DNA from: Aliishimia sp039978895
GTDB taxonomy: Bacteria > Pseudomonadota > Alphaproteobacteria > Rhodobacterales > Rhodobacteraceae
Assembly: GCA_039978895.1 (NCBI GenBank)
Contig: JBDWAL010000050.1
Span: 186,001-250,000 of the forward strand
Direction: 5' to 3'
DNA length: 64,000 nt
A program made the translations under genes and the position numbers. Shown here in pieces: positions 1-9,060 of the stretch. Positions within the stretch are counted from its first letter, which is position 1; each line of letters starts with the position of its first letter. The notes beneath the pieces are model-generated. The model was given only the letters and a program-made list of their open reading frames with translations, searched no databases and was not told where the DNA came from.

Positions 1-3000
1 TGGTGTCGTCGTCAATCCCACCATCAAGTGTGTCATTCCCCGCGCCACCGATGATCGTGTCAGCGTCGTCACCAGTGCGGATCACATCATCGCCGTCGCC
101 GCCATCAACAAAATCGATGTCGTCGAATTGGGCAGGTGTGCCTTCCTCGCCCGGGAACACACCCGGATAGCCTTTGTCGATCAAGAACGAGCCGTTATCC
201 GTGTCGATAACATCATCGCCGTCGCCGCCAAACACCGTGTCCGATCCGTCGCCTGTGGTAATGGTGTCGTCGCCGATGCCGCCGTCCACAGTGTCGTCAC
301 CGTCACCGCCTTTGATGACGTCGTCGCCTTCTTCCCCAAAGATCGTGTCGTCCCCAGCACCGCCGTCAACTATGTCGTCCCCCGTGCCCGCAAAGACTTC
401 GTCGTCCCCTTCGCCTGCAAGAACGGTATCGTTACCGCCGCCAGCTTCGATGATGTCGTCGTTGGGGCCTTCGCCCGGCAGAAGTTCATCATTGTTGTCA
501 ACTTTGTCGCCGCCCGGATCACCCTCATAGTCGGTGTCGATCAGTTCACCCGCATCCGTTCCGTTTACGATGCCATTCGCGACAGGCACTGTGATCTGCG
601 CAGAATCTGTCAGACCGTCCTCGTCTTCGATTGTATAATCGATCAGAGCTTCGCCCTCAAAACCGTCCGCTGGCGTGAACAGGACTTCGTTGTTCACGAT
701 TTCAACTGTGCCTTGCTCCGGTGGAACTGACGCAGAGATGATCGTCAGGTCGTCGCCATCTGGGTCGGTATCGTTCTCCAACGCATCGATTGTGACAGGT
801 GTGCCGGTCAAGATTGGCCCGTCCACAACATCATCGACCGCATCAGGTGCGTCGTTCACGTTGGCCACGTCCACAGTGTGGATCGCGGAGTCCGTCAGGC
901 CCTCTTCGTCTTCAATCGTGTAACTGATCGTGGCGACACCCACAAAACCAACGGCAGGTGTAAACGTAACTGTGCCATTGCCATTGTCGATCAGAGTACC
1001 TTGATCCGCAGGCACGGTTGCTTCGATGACAGTCAGGTTATCGCCGTCGACGTCTGTGTCATTGGCCAATAGATCCACTGTGACCGCGACGCCTTCGTTT
1101 GTGCCATCGCTGTCATCGACCGCGTCTGGTGCATCGTTGACCGCATTGACCACCACACAGACCTGTGCCGTGTCGGTGTTGCCGTCAGGATCACTGATTG
1201 TGTAGTCGATGATCGCATGGCCGTTGAAGTCTTCATTCGGCGTAAATGTGATCGTTCCATCTGGGTTGATTGTCACGTCGCCATCATCGCTGGTGGCTTC
1301 TGTGACGGTCAACGGATCGCCGTCTGGATCACTGTCATTGTCCAAAACAGGGATGGTGACGGGTGTGTCCTCATCCGTTTCGGTGATGTCATTTTCCGCA
1401 TCAGGCGCGTCGTTCACCGCTTCCACGTCCACAGTGTGGATCGCGGAGTCCGTCAGGCCTTCTTCGTCTTCAATCGTGTAGCTGATCGTCGCCTCACCGG
1501 TGAAGTCTTGCGCCGGAGTGAACGTCACCGTGCCGTCGCCATTGTCAACCAATGTGCCCTGTTCCGCAGGAACCGTCGCCGAAATCACCGTCAGATCGTC
1601 GCCGTCAACATCCGTGTCATTGGCCAGCAAATCAACCGTGATCGCCGTGTCTTCCAACGTCCCATCCGCGTCATCAACCGCATCCGGCGCGTCGTTCACC
1701 GCCGTCACGTTGACCCACACAGAGGTGCTCGCTTCGTTGCCATCGGGATCGGTGATCGTGTAGTCGATCTGCGTTGGCCCGTTGAAGTTTTCGTTCGGTG
1801 TGAACTCGAGCGTGCCGTCTGGATTGATCGTCACTTCACCGTCCGGGCTGGACGCTGCGATCACCGTCAATGGGTCACCATCTGGATCGGAATCATTGTC
1901 CAGAACGTCGATGGTCACCGGCGTGTCTTCTGGCGTGGTCGCGTTGTCCTCAACGGCAACCGGCGCGTCGTTCACCGCTTCCACGTCAACAGTGTGGATC
2001 GCGGAATCCGTCAAGCCTTCTTCGTCTTCAATCGTGTAGCTGATCGTCGCCTCACCGGTGAAGTCTTGCGCCGGAGTGAACGTCACCGTGCCGTCGCCAT
2101 TATCAACCAATGTGCCCTGATCCGCAGGAACCGTCGCCGAAATCACCGTCAGATCGTCGCCGTCAACATCCGTGTCATTGGCCAGCAAATCAACCGTGAT
2201 CGCCGTGTCTTCCAACGTCCCATCCGCATCATCAACCGCATCCGGCGCGTCGTTCACAGCGTTCACTGTCACCTTGACCCACGCTTTGTCCGTGCCGCCA
2301 TTGCCGTCGGAAATCGTGTAATCAACAGTGGTCTCGCCGTTGAAATCTTCATTCGGCGTGAAGGTAACTGTGCCGTCTGGGTTGATCTCAACCGTGCCAT
2401 CCGGGGACGTCGCCGAGATCACTTCCAATGGATCGCCATCTGGGTCTGTGTCGTTGTTCAACACGTCGATCGTTACCGGCGTGTCCTCATCCGTCTCCGC
2501 CATATCGTCGACTGCATCGGGGCCGCGATTGACTTCGTCGCCGATGAAGTTCTCGATTTCAGTAAAACCAATAGTTTCACCCGTTGGAACGCCGTCCGCG
2601 TCAACAAACACAACAGTGCCATCAAAGCCGTTGCCGTTGCTGTCTTCAACAGGTGCGCCGGTTCCGTCTGGGCCTGCGAGGTAGAATGAACCCTGACCAG
2701 TCAGATCAAGCGTGTCGAAGTCGTCACCGCCTGCGCCGCCATCGACCACAGTATCATCCGAGTCCGCGATCAAAGTGTCACGATCGTCGCCACCTTCAAG
2801 AACGTCAGCACCTGCGCCACCTTCAAGCACGTCGTCACCGTCTTGGCCAAAGATGATATCATCGCCATCTCCGCCATCGATGACATCGCCCTCGTCGCCA
2901 ACAGAGCCGTCAATCGTGTAACCCAAATTGTCGATTGCACCGGAACCCGCGAACTCGACAGTCATCGTGCAAACACAAGATGTGTCGCCAAGATCCGCTA

Positions 3001-4405
3001 CGAATTGGCCGTTATTGTTGGTTTGCACATCAACTTGACGCAGCAAGTTGCCGTCGTCGTCATAGAGTTTGATCCATGCTCCGGCTTCGACATCAAGCAA
3101 TGTCAGCGAGTGAACCGTGGCCGATGCTTCGAATTCAAAAACGAATTTACCGCCTTGAGCGTTGTCGTCAGGGTCGTCGCTGTCGCGATCTTCGGACAGG
3201 ATCAAAACGTTACCCAAGTTGTTTGTGGAAAGGTCGAAATCGCCGCCCGTTGGGTTTGCGCTGTCAAACACCATGACTGGGGTCAACGGATCCGCGCTGG
3301 AAATTGCAACGCCGTCCGCAACATATTGGCCGTTTACAACTTCACCAGTGCTCAACTCATTAAAGTTGAGCGTCTGGCTCACGTCTTTGAAGCCACCATA
3401 AATCGTGTCGTTGCCATCACCACCGATGATCTCGTCGCTACCCGCGCCGCCAAACAGAAGATCGTCGCCGTCACCGCCATCGACAACATCATCTCCCTTG
3501 CCACCAGAGACAACATCTTCGTCCCTTCCGCCCCACAAGTCGTCATCGCCTGCGCCGCCTGAAACAATATCGTCACCTCTTGAGGCTTCGACTTTATCGT
3601 TGCCAGCGCCGCCAAACACGGTGTCATCGCCTGCGCCGCCAAACAACATGTCATTGCCGTTGCCGCCATCGATCAGATCATCGCCGTTCTCTCCGTAAAG
3701 AACGTCGTTGCCGCCTTCGCCGAAAATCTCGTCATTGCCTTCGCCAGCGCGCACAACATCGTCGCCATTCCCGGCCAGCACGATATCGTCTTGTGCCGCT
3801 TCGCCTGCCAGCAACGCATCAGAATTGTCGATTTTCTCGCCGTCTTCATCGACATATGTCGTGTCGATCACATCAGATGTGTCGTCGCCTGTGATAACGC
3901 CATCTGGCGCTGGACCTGAACTGTCGAACACAAGATTGTCGACGGCGCCCGATCCGTTCAAGGTGACGACCATCCGGAACGCACCTTCAACGTCAAAGTT
4001 TTGAACAACTTGCCCGTTATTGCCGGTTGCAGAGACGTGAACGACCGAAATCAGCACGTTGTTTTCATCGTAGAAACAGACCGCTGCGCGTTCTTCAATG
4101 TCTAGGAAGGTCAGCGACTTGACGCTGGTGGCTTCGTCGAAAACAAAATCTAAAACACCACCGCGCGCGTTGTCATCTGGGTCGTTGCTGTCGCCGTCCT
4201 CAGAGATGATCAACACATTGTCGAGGTTGTTTGTCGCCAGGTCGTAATCACCACCGGTGGGGTTGTTGGTGTCGAAGATCATGGCTTGGTTGGAACCGCC
4301 AGATGCCGAAATCGTAACACCTTCTGCCCGAAATTCCGTGTCAATTACAGTTCCGCGCTGGATTGGAGTGCCATTGAGTGTGTTGAAATCGATTGTCGTT
4401 GTCAT
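1..4405 (-). CDS. Giant RTX / tandem Ig-like (cadherin-like) calcium-binding protein, C-terminus beyond window
   Basis: Only the first 1468 residues are in the window; the frame stays open through base 1. Start is the ATG at 4405-4403, preceded by a clear AGGAGT ribosome site. Order by residue: an N-terminal beta-rich module (about 1-165), a glycine/aspartate RTX block with GGxGxD-type nonapeptides (about 167-340), a second copy of the beta module (340-495), a short RTX block (500-555), seven tandem Ig-like units of 85-100 residues (about 620-1280; recurring NDAPDAVDD, DVDGD or DPDGD, and FTP..F.G), then a third RTX block (1281-1468). There is no N-terminal signal peptide, as expected for a type I secretion substrate whose signal lies at the missing C-terminus. 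Such proteins bind calcium and usually act as adhesins or extracellular matrix proteins. No transporter genes are in the window. Exact role unknown. Confidence 0.9.
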   Translation of the reverse strand, partial: MTTTIDFNTLNGTPIQRGTVIDTEFRAEGVTISASGGSNQAMIFDTNNPTGGDYDLATNNLDNVLIISEDGDSNDPDDNARGGVLDFVFDEATSVKSLTFLDIEERAAVCFYDENNVLISVVHVSATGNNGQVVQNFDVEGAFRMVVTLNGSGAVDNLVFDSSGPAPDGVITGDDTSDVIDTTYVDEDGEKIDNSDALLAGEAAQDDIVLAGNGDDVVRAGEGNDEIFGEGGNDVLYGENGDDLIDGGNGNDMLFGGAGDDTVFGGAGNDKVEASRGDDIVSGGAGDDDLWGGRDEDVVSGGKGDDVVDGGDGDDLLFGGAGSDEIIGGDGNDTIYGGFKDVSQTLNFNELSTGEVVNGQYVADGVAISSADPLTPVMVFDSANPTGGDFDLSTNNLGNVLILSEDRDSDDPDDNAQGGKFVFEFEASATVHSLTLLDVEAGAWIKLYDDDGNLLRQVDVQTNNNGQFVADLGDTSCVCTMTVEFAGSGAIDNLGYTIDGSVGDEGDVIDGGDGDDIIFGQDGDDVLEGGAGADVLEGGDDRDTLIADSDDTVVDGGAGGDDFDTLDLTGQGSFYLAGPDGTGAPVEDSNGNGFDGTVVFVDADGVPTGETIGFTEIENFIGDEVNRGPDAVDDMAETDEDTPVTIDVLNNDTDPDGDPLEVISATSPDGTVEINPDGTVTFTPNEDFNGETTVDYTISDGNGGTDKAWVKVTVNAVNDAPDAVDDADGTLEDTAITVDLLANDTDVDGDDLTVISATVPADQGTLVDNGDGTVTFTPAQDFTGEATISYTIEDEEGLTDSAIHTVDVEAVNDAPVAVEDNATTPEDTPVTIDVLDNDSDPDGDPLTVIAASSPDGEVTINPDGTLEFTPNENFNGPTQIDYTITDPDGNEASTSVWVNVTAVNDAPDAVDDADGTLEDTAITVDLLANDTDVDGDDLTVISATVPAEQGTLVDNGDGTVTFTPAQDFTGEATISYTIEDEEGLTDSAIHTVDVEAVNDAPDAENDITETDEDTPVTIPVLDNDSDPDGDPLTVTEATSDDGDVTINPDGTITFTPNEDFNGHAIIDYTISDPDGNTDTAQVCVVVNAVNDAPDAVDDSDGTNEGVAVTVDLLANDTDVDGDNLTVIEATVPADQGTLIDNGNGTVTFTPAVGFVGVATISYTIEDEEGLTDSAIHTVDVANVNDAPDAVDDVVDGPILTGTPVTIDALENDTDPDGDDLTIISASVPPEQGTVEIVNNEVLFTPADGFEGEALIDYTIEDEDGLTDSAQITVPVANGIVNGTDAGELIDTDYEGDPGGDKVDNNDELLPGEGPNDDIIEAGGGNDTVLAGEGDDEVFAGTGDDIVDGGAGDDTIFGEEGDDVIKGGDGDDTVDGGIGDDTITTGDGSDTVFGGDGDDVIDTDNGSFLIDKGYPGVFPGEEGTPAQFDDIDFVDGGDGDDVIRTGDDADTIIGGAGNDTLDGGIDDDT
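1404..1699. repeat. 296-bp direct repeat, copy 1 (in RTX gene)
   Basis: One Ig-like unit of the RTX gene. By eye it matches the segment at 1962-2257 with six mismatches in 296 bases (about 98%), at an offset of 558 bp, which is two Ig-like units. The intervening unit is much more diverged from its own neighbours, so one unit type has been recently duplicated or homogenised. Confidence 0.9.
1962..2257. repeat. 296-bp direct repeat, copy 2 (in RTX gene)
   Basis: Partner of the repeat at 1404-1699, six differences by eye. A third, clearly more diverged unit of the same type lies at about 850-1140. Confidence 0.9.
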
Positions 4406-4416
4406 TGGTAATACTC

Positions 4417-4569
4417 CTAGGCGTTGTCGCGGACGGTCTGCGATGCAAAGACTGTGGTGAACGGACAGGCATTTGATGCAATGCAGCGGTGGCGCCCGCT
4501 AACTTCGCTCTGATTGGACAGAGCCGACCCCAGTGGGCGCTGTGCAGAGCAATCAAAAGTCTTTTGCAT
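4417..4569 (-). CDS. Small ORF (50 aa) upstream of the RTX gene
   Basis: ATG at 4569-4567 has an ideal Shine-Dalgarno AAGGAG at 4581-4576 with a 6-nt spacer. The frame runs 50 codons to a TAG at 4419-4417 that abuts the AGGAGT ribosome site of the RTX gene, 11 bases before its start codon. The peptide starts MQKTFDCSAQ, has three cysteines (7, 29, 35) and is rich in Ser, Ala and Arg. I do not recognise it. The RBS quality and tight packing against the downstream RBS suggest real translation and possible coupling, or a regulatory leader peptide. It could still be chance. Confidence 0.45.
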   Translation of the reverse strand: MQKTFDCSAQRPLGSALSNQSEVSGRHRCIASNACPFTTVFASQTVRDNA

Positions 4570-4700
4570 CTTTTTCTCCTTGATCCGGCTTTAAGAACCG
4601 GCCGCTCAACAGCGGACACTTAAAATTCGAACCCAGTTCGGAGCGACACTTGGAGGACACCGCGCGACCGACACATATTCATTTCAAACCAAGGGAGATG

Positions 4701-4811
4701 AGCTGCCACGTGCAGCTGTGTCCGGTAGATTTCTCTACCGAAGACATGCGTATCGCATGTTGACGAGCAACCAGCGACCTCGCACCTCTCCCTCGTATCG
4801 GCTTGATACGA
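4701..4811 (-). repeat. Cluster of four perfect short inverted repeats
   Basis: Arms and loops: AGCTGC 4701-4706 / GCAGCT 4712-4717 (loop 5); CGGTAGA 4723-4729 / TCTACCG 4734-4740 (loop 4); ACATGCG 4744-4750 / CGCATGT 4754-4760 (loop 3); TCGTATC 4793-4799 / GATACGA 4805-4811 (loop 5). All are perfect. Transcribed as part of the RTX leader they would make four consecutive stem-loops. No U-tract follows, so these are not simple terminators. They could be a structured leader, protein-binding sites or a small RNA. Confidence 0.6.
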
Positions 4812-5001
4812 AGTGTGTGCGGTCGCCCCCGTGACCTACAAACATCGCCCCCCAGTTGGGCAGGACCATGTCTACGAGCAGGGTTTATTCAAACAAAGAG
4901 AAAAATAGCCGAAAAATATGCGAAAAAGCGAAATACCGCCTGTTTCGCGCACAGATTGCATTTTCGACTTGCGGAATCGAAATTGGATTGTTTCCAATTT
5001 T

Positions 5002-5007
5002 ATTATA
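5002..5007 (-). promoter_or_regulatory. Consensus -10 box, candidate promoter for the RTX leader
   Basis: Reading the minus strand gives a perfect TATAAT in an AT-rich stretch. No good -35 hexamer is seen at 16-18 bp, so the promoter assignment rests on the -10 alone. Confidence 0.35.
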
Positions 5008-5285
5008 CTTTTTGAACAATGCTTGACGTAACGGCGGCTTTTGAGTGCTTAATTGTCGCTAATTGAGAAACACCATGGCGGCATTACCGAACGGAAGCTG
5101 TAGCCCGGTTTTCGTCATAACTCTGACGTGATGCGTTGCAATTCTGGAACCAATCCGCGTTTTTGACCCAAAACTGGTTCCTACAACCGTTGAATGCGCC
5201 ACATTTCGCGATTCGATTGTGGCGATTCAGCACGAATCCGCCCAATTCACGCTAACGTTGAAAAGTGTTTGAGAGGATGAAGCCG

Positions 5286-5371
5286 TGGTACCCAAGGCCG
5301 GACTCGAACCGGCACACCCGTTAAGGCGGGGGATTTTGAATCCCCTGCGTCTACCATTCCGCCACTTGGGC
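5286..5371 (-). tRNA. tRNA-Leu(CAA)
   Basis: 86-nt class II tRNA with long variable arm. Anticodon loop TTCAAAA between GGGGA/TCCCC gives CAA. T-loop GGTTCGAGTCC is present, and the acceptor stem GCCCAAG pairs with CTTGGGT. CCA is encoded at 5288-5286. Confidence 0.95.
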
Positions 5372-5506
5372 TTCGCGGTCGATCTAACCCCTAGGCGCGG
5401 CGTCGTCCAGCCCCAACTTCATCCAAAAACTACTTTTTTTGCGAACCCGGCTCTTGGGCTCGCAAACCAACTTGACCCCTTAGACAACTCATGGTGCAAG
5501 CGACCT

Positions 5507-6085
5507 ATGATCAAGCGTTTATATGACTGGACTTTGTCCATGGCCGACCACCCCCGCGCCCTTTGGGTGCTGGCATTTGTGGCATTCATCGAAAGCTCCG
5601 TTTTTCCGATCCCACCCGACATCATTATGATCCCGATGATCTTGGCAGCCCCGCACCGCGCATTTTTGATCGCGTCGGTGATGCTGGTCTCTTCGGTTTT
5701 GGGTGGATTGCTGGGTTATGGAATCGGTGCATTCGCATTTGAAGCCATCGGTGCGCCCATCTTAGAAGCGCTTGGCAAAGATGACGCGGTCGCAGCGTTC
5801 AACACACGTTTCAACGATTTTGGCTTTTGGGCCGTGTTGACAGCGGGCGTCACGCCGTTCCCTTACAAAGTCATCACTATCATGTCCGGTTGGACCAGCA
5901 TGCCGCTTGGCACCTTTATCGCCACATCGATCCTTGCGCGCGGAATTCGATTTTTCCTAGTCGCAGCGTTGTTGTGGAAATTCGGTGAGCCAATCCGTGA
6001 CTTCATTGAAAAACGACTAGGGTTGATGTTCACCCTCTTTATCCTTGTCTTGATCGGTGGCGTTGCGGCTGTTTCATTTCTATGA
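5507..6085 (+). CDS. YqaA/DedA-like inner-membrane protein
   Basis: 192 residues, starting MIKRLYDWTLSMADHPRALW; the upstream in-frame extension crosses tRNA-Leu and is rejected. There are about five hydrophobic segments, including residues 15-45 and a glycine-rich VSSVLGGLLGYGIG stretch, plus the PPD and TPFPYK patterns seen in YqaA/DedA (SNARE-associated) proteins. These integral membrane proteins are linked to envelope homeostasis and lipid flipping; the substrate here is unknown. The stop overlaps the next start (ATGA), so it is translationally coupled to dsbB. That pairing is common in Rhodobacterales. Confidence 0.85.
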   Translation: MIKRLYDWTLSMADHPRALWVLAFVAFIESSVFPIPPDIIMIPMILAAPHRAFLIASVMLVSSVLGGLLGYGIGAFAFEAIGAPILEALGKDDAVAAFNTRFNDFGFWAVLTAGVTPFPYKVITIMSGWTSMPLGTFIATSILARGIRFFLVAALLWKFGEPIRDFIEKRLGLMFTLFILVLIGGVAAVSFL

Positions 6086-6573
6086 GCAACCCACCTATGG
6101 ATCGAAACCCGACGTCCCGTAATCTGATGTTGGTCGCGGCTTCAGGTTCGTTGACGCTGATGATTGGGGCTTACTTATTCCAACATGTCGGCGGCATGGC
6201 ACCATGTAAGTTGTGCATCACGCAACGCTACCCTCATGTGATTGCAATCGCCCTTGGAGTGATCGCTTACTTTATTCCCCATCGCGTGATCGCCGCTTTG
6301 GGCGCGGTCGCGGCAGCCACAACGTCGGGTTATGGAATGTACCACACAGGCGTTGAAAGAGGGTGGTGGCAAGGTCCGACCTCTTGCACCTCTGGACCAA
6401 TTGGCGAACAAAGCGCGGACGATCTATTCAACCAAATTATGGCCGCACCGTTGGTCCGTTGTGATGATGTGCCATGGGACCTCTTTACGTTATCGATGGC
6501 CAGTTGGAACGCGCTTATCTCTTTGGGTTTGGTCGTTATCTGGATCGCAGCCTTCAAGCGCGCTTCCGTGTAG
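6082..6573 (+). CDS. dsbB: Disulfide bond formation protein B
   Basis: 163 residues. DsbB is the inner-membrane quinone reductase that reoxidises periplasmic DsbA. Four hydrophobic segments are visible. The first periplasmic loop carries the CxxC (PCKLC, about residues 41-45) and the second loop has cysteines in TSCTSG and VRCDD, matching the two redox pairs of DsbB. The start overlaps yqaA by 4 nt. The 3' end overlaps the convergent lrp-type gene by about 20 bp. Confidence 0.92.
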   Translation: MSNPPMDRNPTSRNLMLVAASGSLTLMIGAYLFQHVGGMAPCKLCITQRYPHVIAIALGVIAYFIPHRVIAALGAVAAATTSGYGMYHTGVERGWWQGPTSCTSGPIGEQSADDLFNQIMAAPLVRCDDVPWDLFTLSMASWNALISLGLVVIWIAAFKRASV

Positions 6574-6979
6574 ACAACAACAAAGACGTCTCGCTCGAAC
6601 TTACCCCATCAAGGCGGCGAATTTGATGCAAGGTGGTGTCGAATTGCTCTAGGGTCTGTGTGCTGATCTCTAGGATAACGTCCCACCGCCCGTTTGTTGA
6701 ATGCACCGCGCGCACGTCAGGCATCCCTGTCAATTGCCGCACGATACGTTCTGTTCCGCGTCCCTCGATCACGATCATCATGACGCCGCGCACCGGCGCA
6801 TCCACCACATCCGCTTTCAGGATGACACCAAACCCCACAATGTCCCCCCGCTCTTGCATGCGTTCAATCCGCGCGCGCACTGTGCTGCGCGAAACACCGA
6901 TCCGACTCGCCAGTTCAGACAGGGGCGCGCGCGCGTCATGGCGCAGCAACGCAATCAGCTCCCTATCCATTTTGTCCAT
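6554..6979 (-). CDS. Lrp/AsnC family transcriptional regulator
   Basis: 141 residues from the ATG at 6979, chosen because GGAGGC sits 5 nt upstream and the protein then begins MDKMDRELIALLRHDAR, the usual AsnC-type N-terminus. The winged HTH occupies residues 5-60 (LASRIGVSRSTVRARIERM); the C-terminal RAM ligand-binding domain follows. It is divergent from arginase with a 105-bp gap. By family precedent it likely senses an amino acid (arginine or ornithine) and controls the adjacent arginase-cyclodeaminase genes; this is inferred from position. Confidence 0.9.
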   Translation of the reverse strand: MDKMDRELIALLRHDARAPLSELASRIGVSRSTVRARIERMQERGDIVGFGVILKADVVDAPVRGVMMIVIEGRGTERIVRQLTGMPDVRAVHSTNGRWDVILEISTQTLEQFDTTLHQIRRLDGVSSSETSLLLSTRKRA

Positions 6980-7084
6980 TTCTGCCTCCGATATGATTGA
7001 TTTGGCATCGATACGCTCAAAATGTTGCCTTGTCACACCCTCAAAACGGGCGACACTAGGATTGAACACAATGAAAGGCCCGCC

Positions 7085-8011
7085 ATGACAACCCAAACCT
7101 GTATTCTGATCGGCGCTCCTGTCGATTGCGGGAAACGCCGTCTTGGCTGCCTCATGGGGCCTGACGCCTACCGCGCGGCACGCCTGCCCGAAGCCTTGCG
7201 TGACCTTGGTCACAACGTGGAAGATCGCGGAAATTTGGCACCTGCCCCGCACACTCCGGACTCAGAGGGTGCGTTTCTGCATAAGCTCAATGAGACGATC
7301 GGCTGGACCACCGCTTTGATGGAGGCCGCACAGCTCGAAATGCAAAATGGTTTGCCCATCTTCCTTGGCGGCGATCATGCACTGGCTCTTGGCACTGTTC
7401 CCGGTGTTGCCAAATACGCAGCGTCGCAGAACCGAACTTTATTTGTACTTTGGCTGGATGCGCACACGGATTATCACACCCCCGAAACCACTGATAGCGG
7501 CAACCTACATGGCACCCCTGTCGGGTATTTCACGGGCCGCACTGGATTTGACGGGTTCCCCGAAATGGACACCCCTGTGCCGCATGACCAGATTTGCATG
7601 ATTGGCCTGCGCTCGGTCGACCCCGAAGAACGCGCGGCCCTCGATGGCACCGATGTGGCGCGTCACGATATGCGTGATATTGATGAAAACGGCATCGCGG
7701 GCCCATTGGCCACCTTCCTTGAGAAAGTCGCATCAGCCAACGGGTTGCTGCATGTGTCCTTGGATGTCGACTTCCTTGATCCCGCCCATGCGCCCGGCGT
7801 TGGCACAACAGTTCCCGGCGGCGCCACTGTGCGCGAGGCTCATTTAATCATGGAGATGATCCACGATTCAAATCTGTTGTCCTCGCTTGACCTCGTGGAA
7901 TTGAACCCATTTCTAGATGACCGCGGACAGACTGCAAATTTGATGGTTGATCTCGCGGCCTCTGCACTTGGTCGTACCGTATTTGACCGCCCAACCCGTG
8001 CGAGGACGTAA
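7085..8011 (+). CDS. rocF: Arginase
   Basis: 308 residues, the normal length for ureohydrolases. It hydrolyses L-arginine to ornithine and urea using a binuclear manganese centre. Metal-binding motifs are present in order: GGDHALALGT, WLDAHTDYHT and DVDFLDPAHAPG. ATG 7085 gives the family-typical start MTTQTCILIG. The next gene starts 2 bp after the stop, so arginase and ornithine cyclodeaminase form an operon that turns arginine into proline. The divergent Lrp-type gene is the likely regulator. Confidence 0.93.
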   Translation: MTTQTCILIGAPVDCGKRRLGCLMGPDAYRAARLPEALRDLGHNVEDRGNLAPAPHTPDSEGAFLHKLNETIGWTTALMEAAQLEMQNGLPIFLGGDHALALGTVPGVAKYAASQNRTLFVLWLDAHTDYHTPETTDSGNLHGTPVGYFTGRTGFDGFPEMDTPVPHDQICMIGLRSVDPEERAALDGTDVARHDMRDIDENGIAGPLATFLEKVASANGLLHVSLDVDFLDPAHAPGVGTTVPGGATVREAHLIMEMIHDSNLLSSLDLVELNPFLDDRGQTANLMVDLAASALGRTVFDRPTRART

Positions 8012-8013
8012 GT

Positions 8014-9060
8014 ATGCTCGCCCCTTCCCCAAAAGCCCTCGTGCCGTTTGTGTCCGTCGACCACATGATGCAATTGGTGCATTCCATAGGCCTGCCCGAA
8101 ATGTTGCGTGGATTGTCCTCCTACATCGAAGCCGACTTCCTACGCTGGGACAGCTTTGACAAAACACCCCGTGTCGCGTCCCATTCTGATGTGGGCGTGA
8201 TCGAATTAATGCCGACCTCTGATGGTGAGGCTTATGGTTTTAAGTACGTGAACGGTCATCCGCAAAACACGGTCGACGGGCTGCAAACAGTTACGGCTTT
8301 TGGCTTGTTGGCTGACGTCGCGACAGGGTATCCCGTTTTGTTGACAGAAATGACCTTGCTGACCGCCCTGCGCACGGCCGCCACATCCGCCCTTGTTGCC
8401 AAAACACTAGCCCCTGAAGGCGCGCAGACAATGGCCATGATCGGAAATGGCGCACAATCCGAATTTCAAACCCGTGCAATGCAAGCGATATGCGGGATCA
8501 AACATGTTCGCCTTTATGACACAGATGCCGCTGCCACCGCCAAATGTGCCGCGAACCTTGCCAAAACCGGTCTGAGCGTCACGCAATGTTCAAGCCCGCA
8601 AGACGCCATCCTTGGCGCACAAATCCTGACCACATGCACAGCCGACAAGCGCAACGCGACAATCTTGACTGGCAACATGGTTGGCGATGGTGTGCATATT
8701 AACGCCATTGGTGGCGATTGTCCGGGCAAGACCGAAATTGCGGCCGACGTGCTGCAGCGTTCCGACATATTCGTGGAATTCCCCCCACAAACCCGGATCG
8801 AAGGTGACATTCAGCAATTGGCACCCGATCACCCGGTTACCGAGATTTGGCAAGTGCTGGCAGGTCAAGCACAGGGGCGAACAACCGAGCGCCAAATCAC
8901 TTTGTTTGACAGTGTTGGCTTCGCAATTGAGGACTTCTCGGCGCTTCGCTTTGTGCGCGATCACATCAAGGGCACAGAATTCTTCACGCCGCTTGATATG
9001 TTGGCCGATCCCGATGATCCGCGCGATCTTTATGGTATGCTTGACCGCGCGAAGCCTTAA
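8014..9060 (+). CDS. Ornithine cyclodeaminase
   Basis: 348 residues of the mu-crystallin/OCD family, an NAD-dependent Rossmann enzyme converting L-ornithine to L-proline and ammonia. The nucleotide-binding region reads MAMIGNGAQSEFQ and the fold continues through IKHVRLYDTD. Substrate-loop residues such as ALRTAATSALV are conserved. A GAGG ribosome site overlaps the end of arginase. The 3' end overlaps the convergent monooxygenase by 4 nt. OCD-family members can also act on other amino acids, but the arginase partner makes ornithine the best guess. Confidence 0.9.
   Translation: MLAPSPKALVPFVSVDHMMQLVHSIGLPEMLRGLSSYIEADFLRWDSFDKTPRVASHSDVGVIELMPTSDGEAYGFKYVNGHPQNTVDGLQTVTAFGLLADVATGYPVLLTEMTLLTALRTAATSALVAKTLAPEGAQTMAMIGNGAQSEFQTRAMQAICGIKHVRLYDTDAAATAKCAANLAKTGLSVTQCSSPQDAILGAQILTTCTADKRNATILTGNMVGDGVHINAIGGDCPGKTEIAADVLQRSDIFVEFPPQTRIEGDIQQLAPDHPVTEIWQVLAGQAQGRTTERQITLFDSVGFAIEDFSALRFVRDHIKGTEFFTPLDMLADPDDPRDLYGMLDRAKP

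Larger units (their letters stand above)
4570..5285. other. Long intergenic/leader region with hairpin array
   Basis: No convincing gene lies between the small ORF and tRNA-Leu (about 715 bp). It holds four perfect inverted repeats at 4701-4811, a weaker 5-bp hairpin at 4602-4615, an AT-rich stretch (4890-5050) with a TATAAT on the minus strand, and a distant inverted pair GGAACCA/TGGTTCC near 5140-5185. Read on the minus strand, this would be an approximately 590-nt 5' leader of the RTX gene. Confidence 0.5.

Noticed and set aside
1217..2689. Long plus-strand ORF (490 codons) opposite the RTX gene
   Set aside because: It is the antisense of a repetitive Asp/Gly/Val-rich gene; Arg/Val/Asp-rich composition and no ribosome site. 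The minus frame has clear RTX and Ig-like motifs.
4803..5015. 70-codon plus-strand ORF in the RTX upstream region
   Set aside because: No ribosome site, crosses the hairpin array and AT-rich promoter-like region, and the sequence is unlike any protein.
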